This document shows, piece by piece, positions 54,212 through 64,000 of a DNA stretch of 64,000 bases. Both the position numbers and the translations under genes were made by a program. The DNA lies in contig CM052362.1 in NCBI GenBank assembly GCA_028551475.1, positions 23,418,021 to 23,482,020 on the forward strand, read 5' to 3'. The stretch's first letter is position 1, and every line of letters starts with the position of its first letter. The notes below the pieces were generated by a model. The model saw only the letters and a program-made list of their open reading frames with translations. It did not search any database and was not told where the DNA came from. Origin of the DNA: Casuarina equisetifolia (Eukaryota > Streptophyta > Magnoliopsida > Fagales > Casuarinaceae).

Positions 54212-57200
54212 TCATTCAGAGGTCTCATCATATCTACCACCTTGAGCCACAACTGCTTCATCCTGCGGCAACTTTGGTTCAAGATTTTCCTGTGCTACTA
54301 TTGAGACTTTATCTGAACCATCATCTATCCTAGTATTCAATTTTGACTCGTCATTTGGTTCCACAGATCTACTCTTTCCGGGTTCTTTTATGTTTTCAAC
54401 TTGTTGCTGTTTCTGAGTCTGTGAACTGGACAAGGGCAGGGGAGCAGAACCTAAGCCTTTGGCAAGACAAACGTACCTTAAAGCGAGTTGTTTGTAATTA
54501 TTTAGCAAGTCTTCTACATCATTGACCGTCAAGTCGTTGACATGGGCAAACAAGTATGGAAGATCTCGGAAGACTTGGCTCACCGTATCCTCCTTCAATA
54601 GCATAGTTGCCCCTTTGTCCTCCAAATCTGACAAGGAGGGAGTTTTTGTTATTGATAACTGATCTTTTGCATAAGGATCCTTACTTGTGGATTTTGTTCC
54701 AGATGATTTGGATCGTAATGTGGAGTCCCCATCCTTAACATGTAAATATTGATGTTTAGATTCCACAGATTCAGCTGTAGACATTTCAGCTCCATTTCTA
54801 TCACTTTGATCAGATTGACCATCTAAATCGCTTGAAAGCCCAGAAAGAAGTGTTCGAGCAGATTCCATGTTCTTTTCAAACTCAGATTCCTCCATTGAAA
54901 GTGCATTTGCATCAATATTGGATATAAAGGACTCAGCCGAGAGCATGTTTGTGAAAAAATAAGCTGGTTCTGCAACTAATCTAGACTGACGCCTATACCT
55001 TTGTATATACAACAGATTTGAGTGTAGTTGAGGAGGGTTTGCCTGCATAATACCATTCGTGCAATAAGAGACACAGCATTATAAATGTCACATTTCAAGG
55101 GACATTAACCAAAAGAAATCATATGAAGCATGGAAGCCTTTAATCTGAAACATATTACTACATAGAAAATCAAGTTTTGTGCCATTACAATAATTAGGGC
55201 TCCCTCCATTATCCCTCTTCTACCCTTAAGGGGATAAGAGGAACCGGTGCTGCCATTTCATGTAACCTAATAGACAAATACCTGTCTCCAAATGTGATTG
55301 AATGAACCTGATAGAATTACTCTGTACAACTTCTATTCATTATTTAGTTTTATTTTCTGAAAGCATGGCAGGTTTGTTACTTGGTTTCTTTTCTACGTTT
55401 TCTGTTATTGCAAACAAACCGATGATCTATGTTGGTAAATAAGAATCAAAATTTATAAAAGGGAGAAAAAGATAAAAACATGTATATATAACAGTTAAGA
55501 GTAATAGCACCAAAGACCCAGTGAATATCACATTGATTGGCTAACTTTGGATCCAAATTTTAGATAATATGGCTTAATCTTCTAGGTGTATTTTTTAGAA
55601 AGTATAGCAACACTTTAGGATACACACCTACACCCACCGTCACAAACTCATATCTATGTATAAATATAATAGGTAAGCACCTAAATTCCTATCACCATGT
55701 CAAGTCCTCTTTTCAAGATTTTTTCCAATTCCTATGTAACGAGTCTGTGTCATAGTCGATAGTGACTAACCAACAATTGACTTAAGGAATCCAGAACAAT
55801 GACTGTAATTTAGTCATGAACACATTACAAAAATGGAAACCAACCCTCAAGATTTTTTTTTTCTTTTCTCTTTTTTAGAATAACTAAAAAATTTCCACAT
55901 AACTATGTTATCATTCTACATATATATTCTCACCTTTATAGTAACATATATCAGGACAGGTAGAAATTCGTCAGCTCCAGGGGGATTCTCATTTGAAGCA
56001 ATAGAAGCGTTAAGAAGTAAGTTACTGATAACCTTGCAACAGTTGAGGATACAGACAAGCTTGTCCCTTGGTGCCTTGTACATATTGATCTTCTGCAATT
56101 CTTTCTGTGCAAGCTGCCAATCCGGATTAGATATATGTGTAAGACTTCAAATGAAAAATATGCCCCCAAAAAGAAATCAATTTCACAACACCAACAAATG
56201 GACATGGACGTGAACTGGAATATAAAAAATTTATGTTTCCTTTCGAGGCAGGCCATGCACATTTGTGAAAAAAACATCTTGTAACATAGACTAAAGGTTC
56301 TTTGTCCCACAATTTCAAATTTGATCCTGAACAGCAATGAAACCTTGTGTGTAGAATTATGGGATAAAGTAAAATAACAACTTTCACCTCTACAAGATTT
56401 CCATTCGGACCTTATCAACATGCCTTGTTACTGAGGTTTAGCCAAAATGAGAGTCAAGACATATATTGAAAAGTAAGTTTTACCAGACAGTCTAAAAATG
56501 CAAGGATGAATATGAAGCCTGTGATTATATTGAACTGGCAACACAGGTGAATTGTATGCCAATTATGGAATGAACTAATGAAACTCCTTATATCACATGA
56601 CATTTCACAGAAAAATTGCAGAAGCAAGCTATTTTATTTGGTTTTTTCTTGCTAAAGAAAAGCTCCTTACTTTGGCTAACCAAGCTCTACAACACCTTTG
56701 GTTTCAAAGACTGGAAATGTTGAGGCCCTGGCTAGAGTTGCTAAGTCAAAAGAATCCATGAGTAAATCGGTTTTTATTTGCTTTTCTTGATTCAGGGTAT
56801 GGACGCCCTTCATGAGAACATCCCCTAAATTTCCATTTCAAAGAATAGATGAATAGATTAGGCACAGCTAGCTGAAGGGGTACTAAAAAAAGCAAGAGCT
56901 TTTTAAGCATGCTCCAGAATCTCCTATCCCAAGCTTCTTGATCCCATGAACACCTCGCTTCCTCCACAATCAAAAGCAAAAATCGAACAGAAAAAAAAAA
57001 TCTAAAATAGGTCATCAAGGTAAGGATTGAGGGATGTAAAGTATGAAAACTGTAGGCAGCCAAAAGAATTTCAATGGCAGTGTGACAAAATGAGGAAGAA
57101 AGGGAGATTTAATCAATCAACAGAAATTCAACTATATGGTTGTCAGCTCCATCCATATAAAATTTTAGTACAACCAACAAAGACATAATCAGTGGCCAAA

Positions 57201-59420
57201 GATGGATAATCTTTAGTAAGCATAATCCATTCTCCACTCATTTCAATGTTAGTCATAGAAAAAGAAAATTCAATTGCTAGTAAGTTACAGAGCAAAGATT
57301 GAACTAGACTTTGATCATAGAAAAAAAATGATCACCTCCAGGTGAGGGGATGGCAAATCCAGGACGTCCCCTCACAGACAAAAACATTAGGTACACATGA
57401 AAATTTTACACACACACATACATATAACCTGCAGAAATACAGAAAGAAGAAAATAGCTATCTGTCGTTCTTGTGTATCAGAAGGAGATACATATATGAGT
57501 TTGCACCCAGACAATATCTTACACATACTTCTGTCTGTGTGCGTCAGAGTGAAACTTCTTATGTGCAAAGGATGGGAGTTGTCTTTATAGTAGCGCGCAA
57601 TTAAAAGCCCATTAAGTGGTCACTAAACAAGTATGTTTGCTGGGTCCTACAACGAAAATGCATCCAAGACATTTTCAATTATGCAAACTAGATAAGGATC
57701 TAAACAAATAAAAAACACTTCCTCGCAAACATCAAATGGACTTTTGATATGCAAGCATGTCAACAGTGCCAACAGGATTCCAAGGATGTAAACACAAACA
57801 CACACACAAAGGGGGGGCAGGAAGGAAGGGAGAATAAATCTTGTAAAATCTCTACTTACTAGCCATGATGTCTCATTTTGAAATGTTGGTTTGATGTCCA
57901 AATTTTCTGGTCGAACAAATTGTTGAATCAAAGACAGCTTCTCAGAAAGTTCATCATCAAGTTTTACATCATCTGGATGTGAAGCAAATACACGAGTAAA
58001 CAACTTCGTCATGACATATTTCTCCAATCCCTGTATTTGAAAGAAATCAGTATAGATAGAAGTGTGATACACAAGTAGCACACATTACAAAGAAAACCAC
58101 GCAAAAATTAAATGAAAATAATAAGTTCTAAAAATTTTAAATTAAAAAATAAACCCAAACAAATCCACTATTAACCTTTTTTTTTTTAACATGGTCGAAG
58201 TATTAAAAAATGGAAGATATCAGCCATTTGGCCAAAAGGCCAAAAGCATCATAAGGAATCTGAGGGAACTTTTTTGAGAACATTTTTAGTTTTTGAAAAC
58301 ACGAACCTGCCACCATAATTAGGGGGATAAAATCAGCAGTAAAAGTGAGAGAGAATGCTTTTAGTTGTTTGACAGCTTTTTCAGAGCTCATTTCATTGTA
58401 AGACTTTAATAAACTTATATTAGTTTCACTTCCACTCTTCTTCTCCATTGTTTTCAGTTGCAAATCATTAATATAAGTTCAAACTGACACTGGCAGAAAA
58501 ACAAAAGTTGAAAGTCTTAACAGTCAACTTCCACCATGTCTACATCACCACAAAGACTATAAGAACTTGTCCGAGGAATCCCGGGAAAACCAAACAAGAA
58601 TTGTTCTCTGGTCCTTTTTATCAAGATTCCAGGACTCAAAATTCTGCGATATAGTACATTGTTATCTTTTATAGACCTTTCTCCACTGACCTTTAATGCT
58701 ATTCTATAATAAAGCAACACAAACAAAGAGACGTTCAGAAAAAAAAAATTAATAATAACAGAAGCATCCTACAAAGAGATGTCAATGCAGGGAAAACGTG
58801 AAGCGACTCACTTCACCAGCACTCTCCAGCTCCTCTTCCGAGCAACCAGCCCACAGCGGGTGAGCTCGGAAAGCAGCTTCCATATTGGCTAGGAACTCCT
58901 GCACAGCTGCACTGTCCCTCTCTGGATCGGGAGCATGATTTGAGAACGACACGATGAAACTGCCACATCGAAGACATCAAACTCAAAACCTTACGCATCA
59001 TCGTTTCGTAAGGGGAAAACTACGGCCATGGTAATTCTTCTTAGGACGTTTGTGACAGACCGAAGCTCAGATTTCACACAGGTCAAAAATACATAGAATG
59101 CGAATTCTATATCATACGATCTCAACGAGTTGAATTTTGCACTAATTTTAGCTCTCAGAAGAAGCAAAAAGCATTTTAATAAGGAAATGAATACACCAAT
59201 TCTTCCTTCCTCAGAAAAGAGTAAGAGAACCCGATAATTGCGAGGACTTAGCAGTCAACCCATCGGAGATTAAGAAAATTCAATCACTCAATTAGGCAAC
59301 CGAATCGATCATGAGATGAATGCAGTACCTTTTGATGGATTTGACGAAATCCGTAGCTGATGGCTGTCGCATGCGCTCTAGAAAATCGTGCAAACCCAGG
59401 AACACGTCAGCGTTCTCCAT
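54212..59420 (-). CDS. VPS9A: Rab5 guanine nucleotide exchange factor VPS9A
   Basis: Activates plant Rab5 GTPases (ARA7, RHA1, ARA6) on endosomes for vacuolar and endocytic transport (family knowledge). Minus-strand exons are 59420-59329, 58959-58812, 58030-57860, 56113-55934 and 55042-54212. All are GT-AG, phases close, and the product is 473 residues plus TGA. The ATG at 59420 begins the MEN-type start and the LHDFLERMR block. A helical bundle and the VPS9 domain span about residues 80-245. Key residues fall where the Arabidopsis protein has them: D185 (GADEFLPVLIYV) and Y225 (AYFFTN), both needed for exchange activity. The C-terminal half is Ser/Lys-rich and variable; the NDVEDLLNNYKQLALRYV segment is the conserved C-terminal block. 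Arabidopsis VPS9A is about 520 residues; the shortening lies in the low-complexity tail. The gene looks intact. Confidence 0.94.
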
Positions 59421-61156
59421 CTCCCAACCCACCGTACGATCGTTAGAAATTCAGAGCTTCCAAGTTCCACGAAGAGTCCGAAGCAATGGAGGAGCTTGAA
59501 TTATATCGTACGTTTTCCTCTGCGTGTTTTGTTTCTGTAAGAATTGTTCTGGCCCAGCCCGTGACCTGCCCTGAGATGGCGGTGGGACGATGGGCAGAGG
59601 AGGGCCCAACCTAAGACAAACCCGTGAAACTTGTCCCGAGTCCGACGGCGCCAGAAACAACCGTCCACAACACTCAACGAACTAGTATATACATGTTTTC
59701 TTACAACTATAAGACTTCAACTTATAAAATGGTTTACAACTAATAAATACCTTTTTCAGTTTCTATGAAATAATTGAACTTTATATCATGATATGTCTTC
59801 CTTGACACCTATATGAATATGAATCAAAATCTACATAACAAAAGTGGCATTATAACGTTGTTCTGATTGAACTTTTATAACGAAGGGATGCGTTAAAATC
59901 AATATAAAGTTATCCTACATTACTAAGGTATGGACTTATAAAATGATGTAAATGTAATAGATGTCTTATTTCCTTTGAGCTAATTTTTGTTAAAAAAATT
60001 GAGCTTTATAACAAGTTTATTAAGAATGGTAAAACAATTTTCCCTTCCCTTCTACCTTGTTTGATTGCTGAGAAAATGAAGGGAAAAATAAAGGAAATCA
60101 AATTGTTTGCCTCAATTGAACATATCCGTTCGTCTTGTGAGTAAACCAAATCACTAGCCAGTTATCAACCTATCAAATATCAAATGTATTTCCATTGGCT
60201 GAGAACGATGTAAATGAAAGGAAATTGCTACAAATTCCTCAATCAATTATTTATATGTTTGGGAATAAAGGAAAAGAAAATCTATTTGCATGGCAATACT
60301 GAAAAAACCACTATTGTTTTCTTGCATGGGGATATTGCTTTTGTTGGTTTGATTTCCTTTCCTAGTCTAGTGGGCGTTGGGCTTTTCAACACAACTTGGC
60401 CATGGTAATAAATTTCTTGTTCTAAAATTATGCTAAGAGTGGGATATTTTGATCAGGCCAATTGATTTTTGGCTGCCCTTTTCTCTTTCTCAATTCTTTG
60501 TTTTTGTTGTAAGTTGGAGAGACGATCCACAAATGTGAACTGATCAGCCTTTACTCAGTGTTTCTGATTTATGTGTTCCCATGGCCGTTGATATATCTCT
60601 GTGGGAAAATTTTCTGTTCATTAGGATCAGGAGAATGAATCCCTACAAATTGAGTTACCTTTTCTTATTTTATTCTATTGGGGGTGGAGTGGGGGTGTGA
60701 GGAATAACTATCTGTGTGTTGATTTCACTAAAATAAGCTGATGGGTTGTTTGATAGAAAATTTATGTTCTCAAAAAATTATCTCAATGGAGATAAGCGGA
60801 GTGGAGAAAGGTATCGCATCAATTAGTTGCTGTTCTATTTGCTCTGGTTGATCACTGTCCAGTCATGACTTTAAATTGTTCCCCGTGCCCAAATGTTGTT
60901 TGGTTACAAAACAGTTCGTGCTTAAGGACTGCTACAAAATATGACATATGCTTATCTCTTGAAGCAAAAGATGGTTGCTTTTTCTTAAAACTTGCTGCTT
61001 ATAAATAGTAATGTAATAATTGCATATTTTTCTTTGTGGCAAAAATACAGTATTTAGGTGCCCCAGCCCCCCTGCCAACCCAAAACAATATACTCATAGG
61101 TACAGACTTACATGAATGCCACGAGTTCTTTTTAACTGAAATCATTCTTGTTTTAG
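59421..61156. other. VPS9 promoter side and flank of the RHF1A pseudogene
   Basis: 59421-59680 is GC-richer and is the VPS9 leader and promoter on the minus strand. From about 59690 the DNA is AT-rich without coding support. The stretch 60000-61156 has intron-like composition and lies directly upstream of the first surviving exon of the RHF1A pseudogene. I looked there for the missing first half of the RING finger (the CSICLE and CKHEYHLQC blocks) and did not find it. Confidence 0.45.
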
Positions 61157-62177
61157 GTCTCAAAGAAGTGAAGAGTGCCCTATATGTTGCCAATTTGTTG
61201 TCTTACAAGACCCTGCAAGGTATGTAGCCCACTGTGAATAAGTTCCGGCCCTTCTTTGTTTGAATATCACTAATTAATTATGCTTCTGTAGCCAAGAGCT
61301 TCTAGCTGCGGTAGAGATTAAAAGGCGCTTAAGGTCAAGGGGCATTTCATCTGCATCTCCAACATCACATTCTCATTTCCTAGAAGATTTTAGTGTTGAG
61401 CATGTGAGGAATGTATTTGTCATGAATCTTGATCACAAATCGTTATGTTCAATTGTTGACTGGGTGAGAAAGGAATGTTTATTGATAAATGGAACTTCCA
61501 GGATGCATCATACTAAGATGATTCTGATTTTGAGGGCCGTATTATACTTCGTCTGGCTGCCGCTGCAAGCAGAGCTCGAAATACTCGTAGGAGAGAAATT
61601 CAGAGATCTTCTAGGGTTGGTCCCTCCCAAGTTCTTGTTGTCACATCCCCTGGCAACATATTCAACTTCGCAAGAAAGTATTCAAAATTCCAGTGATCAA
61701 TCTCCTGAGAATGATTCTTCTCCTTTTCAGAGACTCTTAAATCCAAATTTTCCGCTGCTTCATCCAGGTATACGGTGCCTTTGAGTTCTTGTTGTAATTG
61801 TTGTTTCCTTCTTGTCATTATCAAACTGAGTTCTGTGGATGTGTTGCAACAGATACAAGGAATCAATCTCAAAGGGCACCCAAGGCTTCAAGGAGAAGCT
61901 ACTAGCTCGTAATAACTCGGTGAAGGGGCTGAGCAAAGGAGTCCAGATGAATGCTACAATTGCTGGCGTCGCACGGATGATTGAACGTCTAGATCTCACT
62001 TCAAAGCGAACGGGATCATCCATTCCTGTTTCCACTCGTGTAGTGGCCCCTTCAAACTTATCCTTCAAGGGGAAGGGTATGGAGCATAATGCTAATGGTC
62101 AGTCTCTTGAGAAACAAAGTGGGCCAATTGCAGATGATTTAAACCCCCCATCAACTGGAAAAGGGCATGAGAACTAG
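61157..62177 (+). pseudogene. RHF1A-type RING-H2 E3 ligase pseudogene, 5'-truncated
   Basis: Intact relatives (Arabidopsis RHF1A) are ubiquitin ligases that target the CDK inhibitor KRP6 in gametogenesis. Exon remnants are as follows. 61157-61219 encodes SQRSEECPICCQ...LQDPA, only the second half of the RING. 61292-61403 encodes SQELLAAVEIKRRL...SVEH. 61502-61767 encodes DDSDFEGRIILRLAAAASRARN... and ends SKFSAASS. 61853-62177 encodes YKESISKGTQGFKEKLLARN, GVARMIERLDLTSKR and a tail ending in TAG. Introns with GT-AG ends survive, so it is not a processed copy. Defects: no first RING half or start codon; TAA at 61514-61516; a frame change near 61645-61656; loss of much of the central region near 61710-61730; two residues missing at VQ-MNA; the RING Trp (CxxCW) read as Cys. 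Confidence 0.82.
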
Positions 62178-62378
62178 AAGAGTAATGTCATGTAGAACAT
62201 GAGGTAGGAGCCTCTCGTAAGACTTGCATTATTAACAATACAAGAACTGGTCTTAGGTGGACATTGAGAAAAACATGGATGAGATAAGTCAGTCGTTTGC
62301 ACACTTTAAAAGGGATATTTCCAAGTGGTGAAAGAAAATAATCGGGAGGAGAGTATCAATCCTCTTGATGTTGATGGA

Positions 62379-64000
62379 TCACTTCGTAGAATACTTACTA
62401 CTATCTCGTCTTGCGTGCCACTTTTCAATGTTTCCATACCAATTCCATTGGAAGAACAGAGCTGCAAAGCGGATCACACCAGCGGCAATAATCTCGAGAA
62501 ATGCCATCAGGAATGTTCTCTGAGGAGATAAACCAGCTGTTGCTATAGACAGCAATAGACCCTCGAAGTTGCAGGGGATGATAAAGCTACCGTATTTGAT
62601 GCCATTTAAAGCCTTCTTGGCAACTTCATCAGCTTTCATTGCACCCGAGGAGTCTGCAATGATACTGGTGAGCTGCGGCCTTGCCTTGTTTTCTGTAATT
62701 AGCAGCCATAGGTCCAAATGCCCAATTTTGGTTAGACACAAAACCGATACAAGTCCCACAAGGTCAGAACTAGAAACATAATCAACAAGCAGACGAAACA
62801 AAAATAAACATTTTCTACAGGAGAATATGTATAGCATAACCTGCTATAGTAATCTTAATATCTCATGTTAGTGAAGCATTAAAAGATCACAATTTTCCAC
62901 TTGGACTCAATAGGTATCAAGCCAGGGCAATGTAAGATTGGATGAAGGCACCAGATCTATATCCCTCAATGCCCATTTCAATATATCACTAACTTATGAA
63001 CTCAAAAAAACCAGTATTTATATTTGACTTAATGATACATATAGTCTAAAAACTGTAAATTCAAAAGATATTTTAGTGAACTAGTATGTCAAAAGCTGTT
63101 CTTTGAGATTTAAAATAAACTCGCAATAAAAAGTTTTGACAATTTGCTGTAAAACCGAAAGCAAGCTGATTAGAAATGCTTGACTCCGTACCTTCTGTAA
63201 AACCCGGAGTGTCAGTGTCTGGAGGGAATATAAGAGAGACATGGATGTCATCTGCAATGAGCTCCTGTTGCAGGGCCTCTGCCAGACCCCGAAGCCCAAA
63301 CTTACTGGCTGAGTACGCTGTGTAACCGTATATTCCCACCTACGTACCCATAAACAAATTTAAAGTTAATCAAAACAACTGCGTACAGTCAAACAAATAA
63401 AAGAAAATTGAAGATATTTCCGTAGAACATCTATGTTAAAATGCTTTAAAATCCCGACAGTATTCTATTAACTAGATGATTATATTTCCTCCAAACTCAA
63501 TCATAATTTTTTAGTTGAATTGCTAAGATTCTGACATATCACCGTCCATCACTAGGACCACCAAACCATTACCAAGTTGGTATTTATCCAGTTTGGGGAA
63601 CAACAAATGTCAATGCGCCAAAACTTAACCGTTTTAATTCACATTCATTACTAGGATTTAACTAAAACCACATACATAGAATTCAACTTAGAATCGAATG
63701 GAGCAGGGATAGATTCTGGTTCATCGTACCTGACCGGCCTGCGACGACATGAGAGCGATGGAAGCGGGCCCACGCTCCCTGCGCTGAAGCTTAATTGCAG
63801 GCAAAGCAGCTTTGATCATGTTAAAAGTTCCCGTCAGATTCACATCCAACATGAACCGAACCTCATCCAACTCCTGCCTCTCCAGCTCCTGCGCAACAAA
63901 CACCCCCTGATTTACCATCAGCACATCGATAGGCCCCGCATTCTCCACCGCCTTCAGCAGGGCATCATAGTCCCGCACATCAGCTGCAAACACTGCCACC
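62379..64000 (-). CDS. TSC10A: 3-ketodihydrosphingosine reductase (TSC10/KDSR), C-terminal part
   Basis: NADPH-dependent short-chain dehydrogenase of the endoplasmic reticulum that reduces 3-ketosphinganine to sphinganine, the second step of sphingolipid synthesis (family knowledge). Minus-strand exons are 64000-63730 (open at the window edge), 63339-63192 and 62692-62379, GT-AG and in phase, about 243 residues with a TGA stop. The cofactor-binding N-terminus lies outside. Visible are the ADVRDYDAL segment, the VNQGV motif (NAG equivalent of the SDR fold), catalytic serine in MSSQAGQ, the YSASK active site (Y-x3-K) and IFPPDTDTPGF. A hydrophobic C-terminal segment (FLMAFLEIIAAGVIRFAALFF) and a basic tail follow, fitting membrane anchoring. 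Exon 2 to exon 3 joins GAA G|AA. The gene converges with the RHF1A pseudogene 200 bases away. The A and B paralogues cannot be separated here. Confidence 0.92.

Noticed and set aside
56127-57063. Minus-strand frames within VPS9 intron 3
   Set aside because: They lie between exons that join in phase without them and show no domain.

Overview
This is a eudicot nuclear genome window. It is AT-rich with long GT-AG introns, plant-type gene families and retrotransposon remnants. The species cannot be fixed from sequence alone. I see no bacterial, viral, organellar or CRISPR content.

Layout, left to right. (1) 1119-4348 (+): an intronless receptor-like protein (RLP) with leucine-rich repeats, split by a one-base frameshift and carrying two internal tandem duplications. 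(2) 7381-12798 (-): a four-exon TMEM50-type four-helix membrane protein. Its 4.5-kb second intron holds a decayed LINE RNase H fragment and a (TTAGGG)4 tract. (3) 16674-31824 (+): an 18-exon PHD-finger chromatin protein with two PHD + extended-PHD modules. It is broken in this copy by one extra base between the first PHD and its ePHD. (4) about 33003-36845 (-): a decayed Ty1/copia retrotransposon with two LTR-like repeats and no visible gag. (5) 37066-43379 (+): an intact nine-exon MYST histone acetyltransferase of the plant HAM1/HAM2 type. (6) 45179-45808 (-): a small single-exon plant protein of unknown function. (7) 45.9-54.2 kb: AT-rich intergenic sequence with one coding relic. (8) 54212-59420 (-): a five-exon VPS9A-type Rab5 guanine nucleotide exchange factor. 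(9) 61157-62177 (+): an unprocessed, 5'-truncated pseudogene of a RING-H2 ligase of the RHF1A type. (10) 62379-64000 (-): the last three exons of a TSC10-type 3-ketosphinganine reductase, running off the right edge.

Exon models were built by hand from splice signals and reading-frame continuity. The reading phases close for the TMEM50, MYST, VPS9 and TSC10 genes, giving 135, 439, 473 and (partial) about 243 residues. The PHD gene also closes, at about 1,474 residues, if one base near 17658 is skipped.

There is no operon-like logic. The most suggestive functional pairing is that the PHD-ePHD protein, which resembles the BRPF/JADE scaffolds that partner MYST acetyltransferases in animals, is the immediate same-strand neighbour of a MYST acetyltransferase. 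Only a dead copia element lies between them. I did not find a convincing undescribed system. The best leads are this adjacency, the frameshifts, the mutational history of the RLP, and a small dispersed repeat family.
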